DNA of 64,000 bases from Burkholderia lata (GCF_902499335.1 NZ_CABVQK010000003.1:434001-498000), one strand, 5' to 3'. Shown: positions 18,221 through 27,838, counted from the first letter of the stretch. Program-made: numbers and translations. The notes: generated from the letters alone by a model not told the origin.

Positions 18221-18349
18221 TCGGCACCGGCAGCCACCCGCACTTGCGCGACCGGTCGTCAATCTCTGCCGGCCCTTAGTCCACTCCGCCGATGCCGCCC
18301 CCGCACGCCCCCGCTATCGTTTCCCCGTCATCCCCCAACCCACGACACC

Positions 18350-18790
18350 ATGACGCCACAGGAAACGATCGACCGGATGGAGATCCAGGATCTGCTGACC
18401 CGCTACTGCCACGCCGTCGATCGCCACGACTGGCACGAATTCGAGCGCCTCTTCGCGGCCAATGCGAACCTCGACTACACGGCCTTCGGCGGTCCGGCCG
18501 GCAGCCGTGCGGAGATAGCCGCCTATCTGGAACAGGTGACGTCGGCATTGCGCGGCACGCAGCATACGATCTCGACGGCGCTGCTGATCGTCGACGGTGA
18601 CGCCGCAACCGCGCGAACGGCCGGCCAGGCGATGATGATCTCGGCAGATGAAGCCGGCGACGATCGCGTGTGCTTCGTCGGGCTCTGGTATCGCGACCTG
18701 CTGGTGCGAACCGAATGCGGGTGGCGCATCCGAAGCCGTACGCAGGAGCGCAGCTGGATGCACCATGCGCCACCGGTCGCGGTGCGCTGA
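18350..18790 (+). CDS. SnoaL/NTF2-like protein
   Basis: 146 aa with the NTF2-like pattern IQDLLTRYCHAVDRHDWHEF near residue 13, typical of SnoaL-like cyclases and hydroxylating-dioxygenase small subunits, and a WRIRSRTQERSWMH tail. No ribosome site is evident. It is probably enzymatic or ligand-binding, with no substrate assigned. Confidence 0.8.
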   Translation: MTPQETIDRMEIQDLLTRYCHAVDRHDWHEFERLFAANANLDYTAFGGPAGSRAEIAAYLEQVTSALRGTQHTISTALLIVDGDAATARTAGQAMMISADEAGDDRVCFVGLWYRDLLVRTECGWRIRSRTQERSWMHHAPPVAVR

Positions 18791-18816
18791 GCGAGCGCCC
18801 CGCGCGGCGCAATGAG

Positions 18817-19203
18817 TCACTTCAACTGCATCAGTTGAATGAGGTTCCCGCACGTATCGTCGACGACCGCGACGCGCACGGGCCCCGCGTCCATCGGCTC
18901 CAGCGTGAAGCGGACATCGAGATCCCTGAGCCGCACGAACTCCGCATCGAGATCGTCGACCTGGAACGATGCCGCCGGAATGCCGTCCTCGTACAGCGCC
19001 TGCTTGTAAGGCCCGACCGCGCGATGGTTGCTCGGCTCGAGCAGCAGCTCGGTGCCGTCCGGCTGATCCTTCGACACCACGGTCAGCCAGCGGTACTCGC
19101 CCACCGGCACGCTGTTCTTCAGCTTGAACCCGAGCTTGTCGGTGTAGAACGTCAACGCCTTGTCCTGGTCGTCGACAAAGATACTCGTCACGTAGATTCG
19201 CAT
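18817..19203 (-). CDS. VOC-family (glyoxalase-like) protein
   Basis: 128 aa from ATG 19203, which follows a GGAG-type site. It begins RIYVTSIFVDDQDKALTFYT and ends VAVVDDTCGNLIQLMQL, the two half-modules of the glyoxalase/bleomycin-resistance fold. It is convergent with the SnoaL-like gene. Substrate unknown. Confidence 0.88.
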   Translation of the reverse strand: MRIYVTSIFVDDQDKALTFYTDKLGFKLKNSVPVGEYRWLTVVSKDQPDGTELLLEPSNHRAVGPYKQALYEDGIPAASFQVDDLDAEFVRLRDLDVRFTLEPMDAGPVRVAVVDDTCGNLIQLMQLK

Positions 19204-19281
19204 TTCAACCTCTCCTGAAATTGCAGCAGGCGCCGCCGCTCGCGCGGTCACGCCACATCGATCACGGGCCTCGCCCCGCCG

Positions 19282-19461
19282 CTATTCTTCGTCGAAATCG
19301 ATGACAAACGCATAACCGTCGTCGATCAGCTTGCGCAGGTACCCGTCGAAGTCGTCGGCGATCACCGCATAGCTGTCGGGATCGTGCAGGAAGCGCACGA
19401 CCTGCCCGACCTCGCCGCCCGGTGCCGGCTCGAAATCGATGTAGCGCTGCGACGCGCCCCC
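19282..19461 (-). pseudogene. 5'-truncated SMI1/KNR4 (SUKH) gene
   Basis: Only the C-terminal ~60 residues remain: a YIDFEPAPGGEVGQVVRF segment followed by DFDGYLRKLIDDGYAFVIDF. The same region occurs in the intact SMI1/KNR4 protein at 42530-43072 (LDPAEGGTVGQVIR). The frame continues upstream only as antisense of the bestrophin gene, so the 5' two-thirds are lost. SUKH proteins often act as immunity proteins against contact-dependent toxins. Confidence 0.7.
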
Positions 19462-19463
19462 GC

Positions 19464-20384
19464 CTACGTGATCTGGTATGTCGACGCCGGCACGAATTCC
19501 TCCGGCATCGGGCGTTCGCCCAGTTCGAGCACCGACCGCTCGATCGTGCGCGTCATCGCATCGAGCGCCAGCGCATTCGGCGCGAGGCCGAACGGCTCGG
19601 CCACCTCGCTCGCGATCGCTTCGAGCGCGATCAGCGTGTACGAGATGAACACGCAGATCAGCGGCGTGAAGAACTCCGTCGAATCGACGAGGCCGAACGG
19701 CAGCAGCACGCAATACGCATACACGGTGCGATGCAGCAGCACGCTGTACGAGAACGGGATCGGCGTCGACAGGATGCGTTCGCACCCGCCGACCGATTTG
19801 CCCACCTCATCGAGTTGCGCCTCGAACATCCAGCAGGTCGCGTCGCTGCCGGGCGCACGGCCCAGCGCGCGGACGATGCCGCCACGCAGCTCGTCGAGGA
19901 TCGCGACGGGCTTGAAGCATTTGCCGCCAAGCTCAGCCGTGCGCTCCGCCCCGAGAATGCGCTGCAGGTCCGCCGTCGGATCGGTATGACGAAGCTGATG
20001 CTTCAGCGCATAGGTGAGCGCGATCAGCAGGTCGGCCAGCCTGTTGCGCTCGGCGTCGCTCACGCTGTCGGGCAGGTAGCGATTGAACTGCGACGTCAGC
20101 GTACGCGCCGCGATCAGCAGGTTGCCCCACAGATGCCGCGCCTCCTTGAAGCGCTCGAAGCTCGCGCTGTTGCGAAACCCGAGAAAGATCGCGAGCGCGA
20201 GCCCGAACAGCGTGAACGGCGCGGTGTTGAGCGGGATCTTCTCGCCGAAGATGCGCCCGTTCGTGAAGACCGCCAGCGTGCTGACGACCGCCATGAACAC
20301 GAGCTGCGGAATGATCGATTGCAGCACGGAGCCGTTCCAGACGAACAGCATCCTGAGCCAGTTTTGTTGTGGTCGGACGATCAT
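19464..20384 (-). CDS. Bestrophin-family membrane protein
   Basis: 306 aa starting MIVRPQQNWLRMLFVWNGSV. It has the bestrophin/UPF0187 pattern: hydrophobic segments near residues 20-60 (IIPQLVFMAVVSTLAVF, FTLFGLALAIFLGFRNSASF), the conserved FRNSASFERFKEAR and a later pair near 210-260 (VYAYCVLLPFGLVDSTEFF). Bacterial bestrophins are pentameric ion channels of the inner membrane. The longer N-terminal frame is rejected for lack of a start signal. Its 3' end adjoins the truncated SMI1/KNR4 gene. Confidence 0.9.
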   Translation of the reverse strand: MIVRPQQNWLRMLFVWNGSVLQSIIPQLVFMAVVSTLAVFTNGRIFGEKIPLNTAPFTLFGLALAIFLGFRNSASFERFKEARHLWGNLLIAARTLTSQFNRYLPDSVSDAERNRLADLLIALTYALKHQLRHTDPTADLQRILGAERTAELGGKCFKPVAILDELRGGIVRALGRAPGSDATCWMFEAQLDEVGKSVGGCERILSTPIPFSYSVLLHRTVYAYCVLLPFGLVDSTEFFTPLICVFISYTLIALEAIASEVAEPFGLAPNALALDAMTRTIERSVLELGERPMPEEFVPASTYQIT

Positions 20385-20570
20385 GGTGTTTTCTCGACTG
20401 CCAGGGGGTGCATCAAACGGCGCGCCGGCGCCCGATGCGCAACGGCCCGCGCGTGGCGGGCCGCTGTCGGGTGAGTGCCGGGCACGGGCGCCGCGCTGCG
20501 CGTGATGATACGCCCGCGCCCACTGCACCCGCCTCGCCCGTCACATCGTGTGGGGTTCGGTGATAGCCGC

Positions 20571-21578
20571 TCAGTGATAGCCGATATCGCCCTCGCGCAC
20601 CTTGCCGCGGAACACACGGTACTGCATCGCGTTGTACACGAGGATGATCGGCAGCACGATCACGGTGCCGACGAGCGCGAACTTCTGGCTCGAAGGGCTC
20701 GACGACGCGTCCCAGATCGACAGGGACGGCGGCACGATGTTCGGCCAGATGCTGATCACGAGCCCCGTGTAGCCGAGGAACACGAGCGCGAGCGTCAGCA
20801 GGAACGGTGTGGCCTCGTGCTCACGCTTCACCGTGTGGAAAATGCCCCACACGCACGCGACGACGAGGACAGGCACCGGCAGGAACCAACCGAGGTTGCC
20901 GCTGCCGAACCAGCGGTGCGCGACGGCCGGCAGCCCGATCACGGTCCACAGGCTCACCACGCCCATCACCGCGAGCAGCACGCCCGCGAGCGGCTTCATC
21001 AGGAGCCGCATCTTGCGCTGCAGTTCGCCGTCCACCTTCAGGATCAGCCAGCCGCAGCCGAGCGTCGCATACGTGACGAGCACGCCGATCCCGCACAGCA
21101 GGCTGAACGGCGACAGCCAGTCGAACGGCCCGCCCGCGAACTGGTTGTTCTCGATCTTGATGCCCTGCAGCAGCGAACCGAGCACGATCCCCTGGCAGAA
21201 CGCGGCGAGTGCCGAGCCGCCGATGAACGCGAGATCCCACATGTGTTGCGTGCGGGTGGCCTTCGCGCGCAGCTCGAACGCCGCCCCACGGAAGATCAGC
21301 CCGACCAGCATCAGCACCAGCGGCAGGTAGTTCGCCGGCAGCAGCGTCGAATACACGACCGGGAATGCGCCATAGAGGCCCGCGCCGCCGAGCACCAGGA
21401 ACGTCTCGTTGCCGTCCCACACCGGCGCGACGGTGTCGAGCATCACCTGGCGCTCGGCCTTCGCATCGAAGAACGGAAACAGCAGGCCGATGCCGAGATC
21501 GAAGCCGTCCAGCATCACGTAGATGAATACGCCGAGGCCGATGATCGCGGCCCAAATGACAGGAAGATCGATTTGCAT
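20571..21578 (-). CDS. cydB: Cytochrome bd-type quinol oxidase subunit II (CIO type)
   Basis: 335-aa integral membrane subunit with about eight hydrophobic spans. It has the subunit II signatures LDGFDLGIGLLFPF near residue 24 and WDGNETFLVLGGAGLYGAFP near residue 54. It starts 3 bases after cydA ends, so the two are co-translated. With CydA it forms a terminal oxidase that reduces oxygen with quinol. The nearby molybdenum cofactor and nitrate reductase genes fit low-oxygen growth. Confidence 0.95.
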   Translation of the reverse strand: MQIDLPVIWAAIIGLGVFIYVMLDGFDLGIGLLFPFFDAKAERQVMLDTVAPVWDGNETFLVLGGAGLYGAFPVVYSTLLPANYLPLVLMLVGLIFRGAAFELRAKATRTQHMWDLAFIGGSALAAFCQGIVLGSLLQGIKIENNQFAGGPFDWLSPFSLLCGIGVLVTYATLGCGWLILKVDGELQRKMRLLMKPLAGVLLAVMGVVSLWTVIGLPAVAHRWFGSGNLGWFLPVPVLVVACVWGIFHTVKREHEATPFLLTLALVFLGYTGLVISIWPNIVPPSLSIWDASSSPSSQKFALVGTVIVLPIILVYNAMQYRVFRGKVREGDIGYH

Positions 21579-21581
21579 GGC

Positions 21582-22982
21582 TTACTCCGCTTCGGTGACG
21601 TTCAGCGGCGTGGACAGCGCGCTCTTGCGCAGCCCCGGATGCCGGTGCAGCTCGATATACCCGGCCTGGGCAGCCGGCCCGCGCTTCATCAGTTTCATCA
21701 TGTAGTAGATACCCGTTCCGAACACCAGGAAATACACGACCACGAAGATCAGCAGCGACACGCCGACCTGCTGCGCACTGACCGGCGCGACGGAATCGAC
21801 GGTGCGCAGCACGCCGTAGACGGTCCACGGCTGCCGCCCGACCTCGGTCGTGATCCAGCCGGCCAGTAGCGCGAGGATGCCCGACGGCCCCATCGCCACC
21901 ACGAACCACTGGAACCAGCGGGTTTCATACAGGCGCCCGCCCTTTCTCAGCAGCAGCCCGAGCAGCGCGGTGAGCAGCATCAGCATCCCGAGGCCCGCCA
22001 TGATCCGGAACGTCCAGAACACGATCGGCGAATACGGGCGGTCCTGCGGCGGGAATTCCTTCAGCCCGCGAATCTCGCCGTCCCAGCTGTGCGTGAGGAT
22101 CAGGCTGCCGAGGTGCGGCACCTGGATCGCATAGCGCGTGGTTTCCGCCTGCATGTCGGGCAGCCCGAAGAGGTTCAGCGCGGTGCCGCCCTTCTCGGTT
22201 TCCCACAGCCCCTCGATCGCCGCGATCTTCGCCGGCTGGTATTCGCGGGTGTTCAGCCCATGCGCGTCACCGACGACGATCTGGATCGGCGCGAGCACCA
22301 GCAGCATCCACAGCGCCATCGAGAAGCTGCGCTTCACCGGCTCGTCGCGGCGCCCCTTGAGCAGGTGCCACGCGCCGCACGCGGCGACGATGAAGCCCGC
22401 GACGATGAACGCCGCGATCGTCATGTGCACGAGGCGATACGGGAACGACGGATTGAAGATGATCTTGAACCAGTCGACCGGCACGACGAGCCCGTTCTCG
22501 ATCTTGTAGCCCTGCGGCGTCTGCATGAAGCTGTTCGACGCGAGGATCCAGAACGTCGAGATCAGCGTGCCGACCGCGACCATCAGCGTCGCGAAGAAGT
22601 GGGCGCGCGGGCTGACGCGCTGCCAGCCGAACAGCATCACGCCGAGGAAGCCGGCTTCGAGGAAGAACGCGGTCAACACTTCATACGTGAGCAGCGGGCC
22701 CGTGATGTTGCCCGCGACGCGTGAGAAGCCGGCCCAGTTGGTGCCGAACTCGTACGCCATCACGACGCCGGAGACCACGCCCATCCCGAAGCCGATCGCG
22801 AAGATCTTCGACCAGAACTGGAACATGGATTTGTAGGCGGCATCGCCGGTGACGAGGTAGCGCCATTCCAGCACCGCCAGGAAGCTCGCCATGCCGATGC
22901 TGATCGCGGGAAACACGATGTGGAACGACACCGTGAACGCGAATTGCAATCGGGCGAGATGGAACGCATCGAAGATTTCCAT
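21582..22982 (-). CDS. cydA: Cytochrome bd-type quinol oxidase subunit I (CIO type)
   Basis: 466-aa subunit with many membrane spans. Visible are the N-terminal haem-ligand region (FHLARLQFAFTVSFHIVFP, first His near residue 19), the quinol-binding Q-loop with KIAAIEGLWET, and the GWITTEVGRQPWTVYG signature near residue 380. The length and short Q-loop match the cyanide-insensitive oxidase group rather than E. coli bd-I. The ATG at 22982 is fixed by homology; the longer frame upstream is not protein-like. Confidence 0.95.
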   Translation of the reverse strand: MEIFDAFHLARLQFAFTVSFHIVFPAISIGMASFLAVLEWRYLVTGDAAYKSMFQFWSKIFAIGFGMGVVSGVVMAYEFGTNWAGFSRVAGNITGPLLTYEVLTAFFLEAGFLGVMLFGWQRVSPRAHFFATLMVAVGTLISTFWILASNSFMQTPQGYKIENGLVVPVDWFKIIFNPSFPYRLVHMTIAAFIVAGFIVAACGAWHLLKGRRDEPVKRSFSMALWMLLVLAPIQIVVGDAHGLNTREYQPAKIAAIEGLWETEKGGTALNLFGLPDMQAETTRYAIQVPHLGSLILTHSWDGEIRGLKEFPPQDRPYSPIVFWTFRIMAGLGMLMLLTALLGLLLRKGGRLYETRWFQWFVVAMGPSGILALLAGWITTEVGRQPWTVYGVLRTVDSVAPVSAQQVGVSLLIFVVVYFLVFGTGIYYMMKLMKRGPAAQAGYIELHRHPGLRKSALSTPLNVTEAE

Positions 22983-23408
22983 GACCGTAATTTGCTCGTG
23001 GTTGTGAGGACGTACGCTCGAAGCAGGAAATCGCGCGACGGCTTGGCGACAACACATGCGAACACAAACGGTCACTCGCATGGCATCGAAGCGTGAATGA
23101 CGATATCGCGTTTGCAACGATACTCGCAATCGTTCGAACGTGCGTTGAAACTGTGCTGCCTCCGCTGCCGGAGATGTGTGTACGGAAAACACATTTCGTG
23201 CCTGCGGGATGGTCAGCTGTACTGCTTTCCGCGTTGCGGCGCTGTGCATCCGGTACGCCTGTCATCCCCCTTAACATCCCATGAAACGCCTGCCCGAGGC
23301 GACGGCGCGCCCCCTCGGCCGCGCCCGCCCGGCAGCATCGATTCCCCTGGTCCGGCGCACGCGCTCGACCCGGCCGGCCCGCCGGCCGATCCGACTGGAG
23401 AAAACCGC
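22983..23408. other. Divergent region between cydA and fdhD
   Basis: About 425 bases that should hold promoters for cydAB (leftward) and fdhD (rightward). No FNR-type box was found by eye. A cysteine-rich stretch on the plus strand (near 23140-23230) has no ribosome site and was not called as a gene. Confidence 0.4.
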
Positions 23409-24287
23409 ATGGAGTCCTGCATCCGCCGCGACGATCCGACCGGCAGCACCGCGTGTCATGTGACACGCCACCGTGCCGGCGACGCGCGCGACACCGTCGA
23501 CCGCGTCGTCGACGAAACGCCGGTTGCACTCGTGTTCAACGATATTGCGCACACGGTCATGATGGCGACCCCGATCGACCTCGACGTGTTCGGCCTCGGC
23601 TTCGCGCTCAGCGAAGGCATCGTCGAGCGCGCGTCGGACGTGTTCGACATCGAAAGCGAATGCCGGGCCGGCAGCGCCGAAGTGCGGCTTACCGTGTCGC
23701 AGCAGGCGTTCATGGCGATGAAGGCGCACCGGCGCGCACTGGCCGGCCGCACGGGCTGCGGCGTATGCGGGATCGAAAGCATCGCGCAGCTCGACCTGCA
23801 CCCGCCGCGCATCGCCGCCGCCGGCACGGCCGCCGGTATCGGCGCGGAAGCGATCGCACGCGCCGCGCGTGAGTTGCCGGCCCACCAGACGCTGATGCGC
23901 GAGACGGGCGGCATCCACGCAGCCGCCTGGTGCGACCGCGACGGCGCCGTGCTCGACGTGTTCGAGGACGTCGGCCGCCACAACGCGCTCGACAAGCTGA
24001 TCGGCCGGCTCGCGCGGCGCCGCGCGAACCTGCACGAAGGCTTCGTGTTCCTGTCGAGCCGCGCAAGCTACGAACTGGTGCGCAAGGCCGCGCGGGTCGG
24101 CATCCCGATGATCGCAACGATCTCGGCGCCGACGTCGCTCGCGATCGACGTCGCCCGCGAAGCCGGCGTGCGGCTGGTCGGCTTCTGCCGCAACGACGGC
24201 TTCGTCGAGTACGTGTCGCCCGCCGCCGCTCACCCCTGTCACCCCGACCAACCGGCGCTTGCGCCAGCGCATCCGGCTCTCTCCTGA
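23409..24287 (+). CDS. fdhD: Sulfur carrier protein FdhD
   Basis: 292 aa. FdhD moves sulfur from a cysteine desulfurase to the molybdenum cofactor of formate dehydrogenase. The cysteine motif GRTGCGVCG lies near residue 117, and FEDVGRHNALDKLIG plus FLSSRASYELVRKAA are the usual family blocks. The ATG at 23409 has TGGAG nine bases upstream. Its TGA overlaps the ATG of moeA by one base (TGATG), so the two are translationally coupled. Confidence 0.93.
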   Translation: MESCIRRDDPTGSTACHVTRHRAGDARDTVDRVVDETPVALVFNDIAHTVMMATPIDLDVFGLGFALSEGIVERASDVFDIESECRAGSAEVRLTVSQQAFMAMKAHRRALAGRTGCGVCGIESIAQLDLHPPRIAAAGTAAGIGAEAIARAARELPAHQTLMRETGGIHAAAWCDRDGAVLDVFEDVGRHNALDKLIGRLARRRANLHEGFVFLSSRASYELVRKAARVGIPMIATISAPTSLAIDVAREAGVRLVGFCRNDGFVEYVSPAAAHPCHPDQPALAPAHPALS

Positions 24288-25501
24288 TGAAACCCCTGAC
24301 CGATTTCGATACCGCGCAGCAGCATTTCGCGAGCACGTTCGCGCCGCTTGCGGCCACCACGTCCATCCCGGTCGCGGAAGCCGCCGGCCACGTGCTGGCC
24401 GCGCCGCTCACCGCCGTGCTCGACCAGCCGCCGGCCGACCAGAGCGCGATGGACGGCTACGCCGTGCGTCACGCGGATCTCGCGCACGGCGAGCCGCTGC
24501 ACGTCGCGCAGCGCTGCTATGCGGGCGACACGCCGATGCCGCTGGCCCCGCGGACGGCCGCGCGCATCTTCACCGGCAGCGTGATTCCGCCCGGCGCGGA
24601 CACCGTCGTGATGCAGGAGCACGCACGCGAGCAGGACGGCTGGGTCGCGTTCGACGCGCCGCAGCGCAGCGGCTCGCATATCCGCCGCCAGGGCGAGGAA
24701 GTGCGCGCCGGCGACCTGCTCGTGGCGGCCGGCGTACGCATGAGCGCGATGCATGTCGGCGTGGCCGCCGCGCAAGGGTTCGCGTGCGTCGACGTGCGCC
24801 CGGCGCTGCGCGTCGGCATCCTGACGACCGGCGACGAGCTCGTCGCGTGCGGCCAGCCGCGTGCGCCGCAACAGATCTACAACAGCAATGCGCCGATGCT
24901 CGCCGCGCTGGTGTCGGGAACCGGCGCCGAAGTCGCGATGAGCCTGCATGCGGCCGACACGGCGCCGGCCGTCGATCGTGCGCTGCGCGACCTGCACGCG
25001 GGCTGCGACCTGGTGATCTGCGTCGGCGGCGCATCGGTCGGCGACAAGGATCTGCTGCGCCCCGCGCTGGACGCGCTCGGCGCATCGTTCATCGTCGCCG
25101 GCGTGCGCATGAAGCCGGGCAAGCCGGTTGCACTCGCACGGCTCGACACGCAACCGGTGGTGCTGCTGCCCGGCAATCCGGGCGCCGCAATGACGGCGTT
25201 CGCGCTGTTCGTCGCGCCGCTGATCCGCCGCCTCCAGGGGCGCAATGCACGCCTGCCGATCGTGCCGTCGCTGCCGATCGACGCCGACTTCGAACCGGAT
25301 GCGCAGCGCGAGCGCTTCGTGCGTGTGCACTGCACGGTCGGCCTCGACGGCACGCCCGCCCTCGACACGCTGCGTCAGCAAGGCGCCGGCACGCTGCAAT
25401 CGCTCGTGCAGGCGAGCGGGCTGGCCCGGCTGCCGGCCGGGCAGCGCATCGCGTGCGGCGACGCGGTACCGTATTACGAATTCGCGCACTGGCTCGCATG
25501 A
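24287..25501 (+). CDS. moeA: Molybdopterin molybdenumtransferase MoeA
   Basis: 404 aa. MoeA inserts molybdate into adenylylated molybdopterin. The N-terminal QSAMDGYAVR motif lies near residue 52, IFTGSVIPPGADTVVMQE follows, and the MoeA core has GILTTGDEL and VGGASVGDKD. The PGNPGAAMTAF segment and a C-terminal domain IV complete the normal length. It follows fdhD with a one-base overlap and precedes moaA. Confidence 0.95.
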   Translation: MKPLTDFDTAQQHFASTFAPLAATTSIPVAEAAGHVLAAPLTAVLDQPPADQSAMDGYAVRHADLAHGEPLHVAQRCYAGDTPMPLAPRTAARIFTGSVIPPGADTVVMQEHAREQDGWVAFDAPQRSGSHIRRQGEEVRAGDLLVAAGVRMSAMHVGVAAAQGFACVDVRPALRVGILTTGDELVACGQPRAPQQIYNSNAPMLAALVSGTGAEVAMSLHAADTAPAVDRALRDLHAGCDLVICVGGASVGDKDLLRPALDALGASFIVAGVRMKPGKPVALARLDTQPVVLLPGNPGAAMTAFALFVAPLIRRLQGRNARLPIVPSLPIDADFEPDAQRERFVRVHCTVGLDGTPALDTLRQQGAGTLQSLVQASGLARLPAGQRIACGDAVPYYEFAHWLA

Positions 25502-25652
25502 ACGCGATGCCGGACACCCGCCCGATCCGCGCCCTTCGCCGCGCAGGCCACGCCGGCCGCTCGGCGAACTGTATTCCTGCAATTCGGGCGCGATTGTGTC
25601 CCTGCCGGAAAAACCCGGCGGACTATCCTCACGAAGAGGCTCGTCACGCGCC

Positions 25653-26834
25653 ATGCGCCTGCACATCCGCACACGCACGGCCGACCGGCGACGCCCCACC
25701 GCTTACTTCTTGCAGGCCGACGAACCGATCGTGAATGCCATCGCTTCCGCCGCGCCGGCCGCTGCCGCACCTTCCGGCGGCGCATCGCCCGGCGCTTTCC
25801 CCCGCACGTCCGACACGCTCGGCCGCCCGCTGCGCGACCTGCGCCTGTCCGTGATCGACCAGTGCAATTTCCGCTGCGGCTACTGCATGCCGCGCGAAAG
25901 CTTCGGCACCGACTACGCATTCATGCCGTCGTCCGAGCGCCTGTCGTTCGCGCAACTCGAAAAAATCGCCCGCGCGTTCACGTCGCTCGGTGTCGAAAAG
26001 ATCCGCATCACGGGTGGCGAGCCGCTGCTGCGCCGCAACCTCGAAGCACTGATCGAACGCCTCGCCACGCTCACGACCGTCGACGGCAAGCCCGTCGAAA
26101 TCGCGCTGACGACGAACGGCTCGCTGCTGGCCACGAAGGCGCGCACGCTGCGCGATGCGGGCCTGTCGCGCGTGACCGTCAGCCTCGATGCGCTCGACGA
26201 CGCGGTGTTCCGCCGGATGAGCGATGCCGACGCGCCCGTGTCGCGCGTGCTGGACGGCATCGAGGCCGCGCAGGCGGCCGGGCTCGCGCCGGTCAAGGTC
26301 AACGCGGTGATCGAACGCGGCGCGAACGACGACCAGATCCTGCCGCTCGTGCGGCACTTCCGTCATACCGGCGTGGCCGTGCGCTTCATCGAGTACATGG
26401 ACGTCGGCGGCGCGAGCTTCTGGTCCGGCGACAAGGTCGTACCGGCCGCACGGATGCGCGAACTGATCGACGAACACTATCCGCTCGTGCTCGTCGGCGA
26501 GCCGGGGCACGACGCAACCGCGATCCGTTGCGCGCACATCGACGGCGCGGGCGAAGTCGGCTTCATCGCGAGCGTGTCGCATCCGTTCTGCGGCACGTGC
26601 TCTCGCGCCCGTGTGTCGGCCGACGGACAGCTCTACACGTGCCTGTTCGCGACGCAAGGCACCGACCTGCGGCCGTGGCTCGACGACACAGCGTCGAGCG
26701 CCGACCTCGCCGCCGCCGTGCGCGATCGCTGGACGCACCGCGACGACCGCTATTCCGAGCGCCGGGCCGCACGGCCTGCCCGTGCGCCGGGCAAGACCTA
26801 CCCGACCGTGCGCATGTCGCTGGTCGGCGGCTGA
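25653..26834 (+). CDS. moaA: GTP 3',8-cyclase MoaA
   Basis: 393 aa from ATG 25653; a GTG at 25731 would give 367 aa and is a fair alternative because the first ~50 residues are Ala/Pro-rich and not part of the fold. The radical-SAM motif CNFRCGYC is followed by GGEP in KIRITGGEPLL. The C-terminal second Fe-S cluster shows as CGTCSRARVSADGQLYTC. The protein ends in GG, as most MoaA do. It makes the cyclic pyranopterin precursor with MoaC, which is not in the window. Confidence 0.94.
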   Translation: MRLHIRTRTADRRRPTAYFLQADEPIVNAIASAAPAAAAPSGGASPGAFPRTSDTLGRPLRDLRLSVIDQCNFRCGYCMPRESFGTDYAFMPSSERLSFAQLEKIARAFTSLGVEKIRITGGEPLLRRNLEALIERLATLTTVDGKPVEIALTTNGSLLATKARTLRDAGLSRVTVSLDALDDAVFRRMSDADAPVSRVLDGIEAAQAAGLAPVKVNAVIERGANDDQILPLVRHFRHTGVAVRFIEYMDVGGASFWSGDKVVPAARMRELIDEHYPLVLVGEPGHDATAIRCAHIDGAGEVGFIASVSHPFCGTCSRARVSADGQLYTCLFATQGTDLRPWLDDTASSADLAAAVRDRWTHRDDRYSERRAARPARAPGKTYPTVRMSLVGG

Positions 26835-26880
26835 GGGGCCGCCGCGCGACCCAGGACGCACCGCCTACAGGAGAATCGTC

Positions 26881-27450
26881 ATGACGACTTTCACCGAATC
26901 CCGTGCCGGGCTGCCGGACGATCCGTTGCGCGCCGGCAGCGCCACTCCCGACAACACGACCGACCCGCACCCCGAGCCGCCACCGTCGATTGCCGCCGGC
27001 TTCGAAGTTCGCGTGCAATACGCATCGATCGACGCAGGCGCCGAGCTCGCGCCGATCGTTCGCAATCCGAATGTCGGCGCGGTCGTGAATTTCCTCGGTG
27101 TCGTGCGCAACGAAGGCGACGTCGACGATGTGATCGCGCTCGAGGTCGAGCACTATCCGACGATGACCGAACAGGCCCTGTGGAGCATCGTCGAGGAAGC
27201 CAGCGCGCGCTGGCAGCTCGAAGCGATCAAGATCGTGCATCGCGTCGGGCGCATTCCGCTCGGCCAGGCGGTCGTGCTGGTCGTGGTGGCCGCCGCGCAT
27301 CGCGGATCCGCGTTCGATGCGTGCGAATTCCTGATGGACTTTCTGAAGACCCACGCACCGTTCTGGAAGAAGGAGATCCGCCACGACGGTGTATCCGGCT
27401 GGGTCGAGGCGAAGGCGCACGACGACCAGGCAATGCGGCGCTGGGGCTGA
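26881..27450 (+). CDS. moaE: Molybdopterin synthase catalytic subunit MoaE
   Basis: 189 aa. A Pro-rich N-terminal extension of ~40 residues precedes the MoaE fold: GAVVNFLGVVRN, LEVEHYPTMTEQAL, HRVGRIPLGQAVVLVVV, and the catalytic-lysine segment APFWKKEI. AGGAG precedes the ATG. It works with MoaD, encoded 56 bases downstream, reversing the moaD-moaE order of E. coli. Confidence 0.95.
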   Translation: MTTFTESRAGLPDDPLRAGSATPDNTTDPHPEPPPSIAAGFEVRVQYASIDAGAELAPIVRNPNVGAVVNFLGVVRNEGDVDDVIALEVEHYPTMTEQALWSIVEEASARWQLEAIKIVHRVGRIPLGQAVVLVVVAAAHRGSAFDACEFLMDFLKTHAPFWKKEIRHDGVSGWVEAKAHDDQAMRRWG

Positions 27451-27506
27451 GCGTATGCGCTGCGCGTGTTCCGATTCCGCCGAGTGATTCCTTTCAAGAC
27501 ATCGCG

Positions 27507-27764
27507 ATGAAACTGACGATCAAATACTTTGCAAGCATCCGCGAACAACTCGATCTCGACGAGGAAATCGTCGAGATCGATGCACGCGAACTCACCGTCG
27601 ACGCGCTGCGCGACACGCTGGCCGCACGCGACGCGCGCAGCGCGGAAGCACTGCGGATGGGCCGGCCCGTGCGGGCCGCCGTGAATCTCGAGATGGTGAC
27701 GGGGGAATTCGTCGTGCGGGAGGATAGCGAAGTGGCGTTTTTCCCGCCGGTGACGGGCGGCTGA
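27507..27764 (+). CDS. moaD: Molybdopterin synthase sulfur carrier subunit MoaD
   Basis: 85-aa ubiquitin-like protein starting MKLTIKYFASIREQ and ending PPVTGG; the C-terminal Gly-Gly is the site that becomes a thiocarboxylate. It also has the EVAFFPPVTGG tail seen throughout the family. Last gene of the fdhD-moeA-moaA-moaE-moaD group. Confidence 0.95.
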   Translation: MKLTIKYFASIREQLDLDEEIVEIDARELTVDALRDTLAARDARSAEALRMGRPVRAAVNLEMVTGEFVVREDSEVAFFPPVTGG

Positions 27765-27838
27765 CATCACGACGAGCCGGAAGGAATCCGGCATGACATC
27801 GATCGCCCGTCGCCGTTCGCACGCGTTGGCGTTGCGTA

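Noticed and set aside
23097..23408. Cys-rich plus-strand extension before fdhD (several Cys between 23140 and 23230)
   Set aside because: It is in frame with fdhD but lacks a start signal, is not part of the FdhD family, and a good ribosome site lies at the ATG at 23409.
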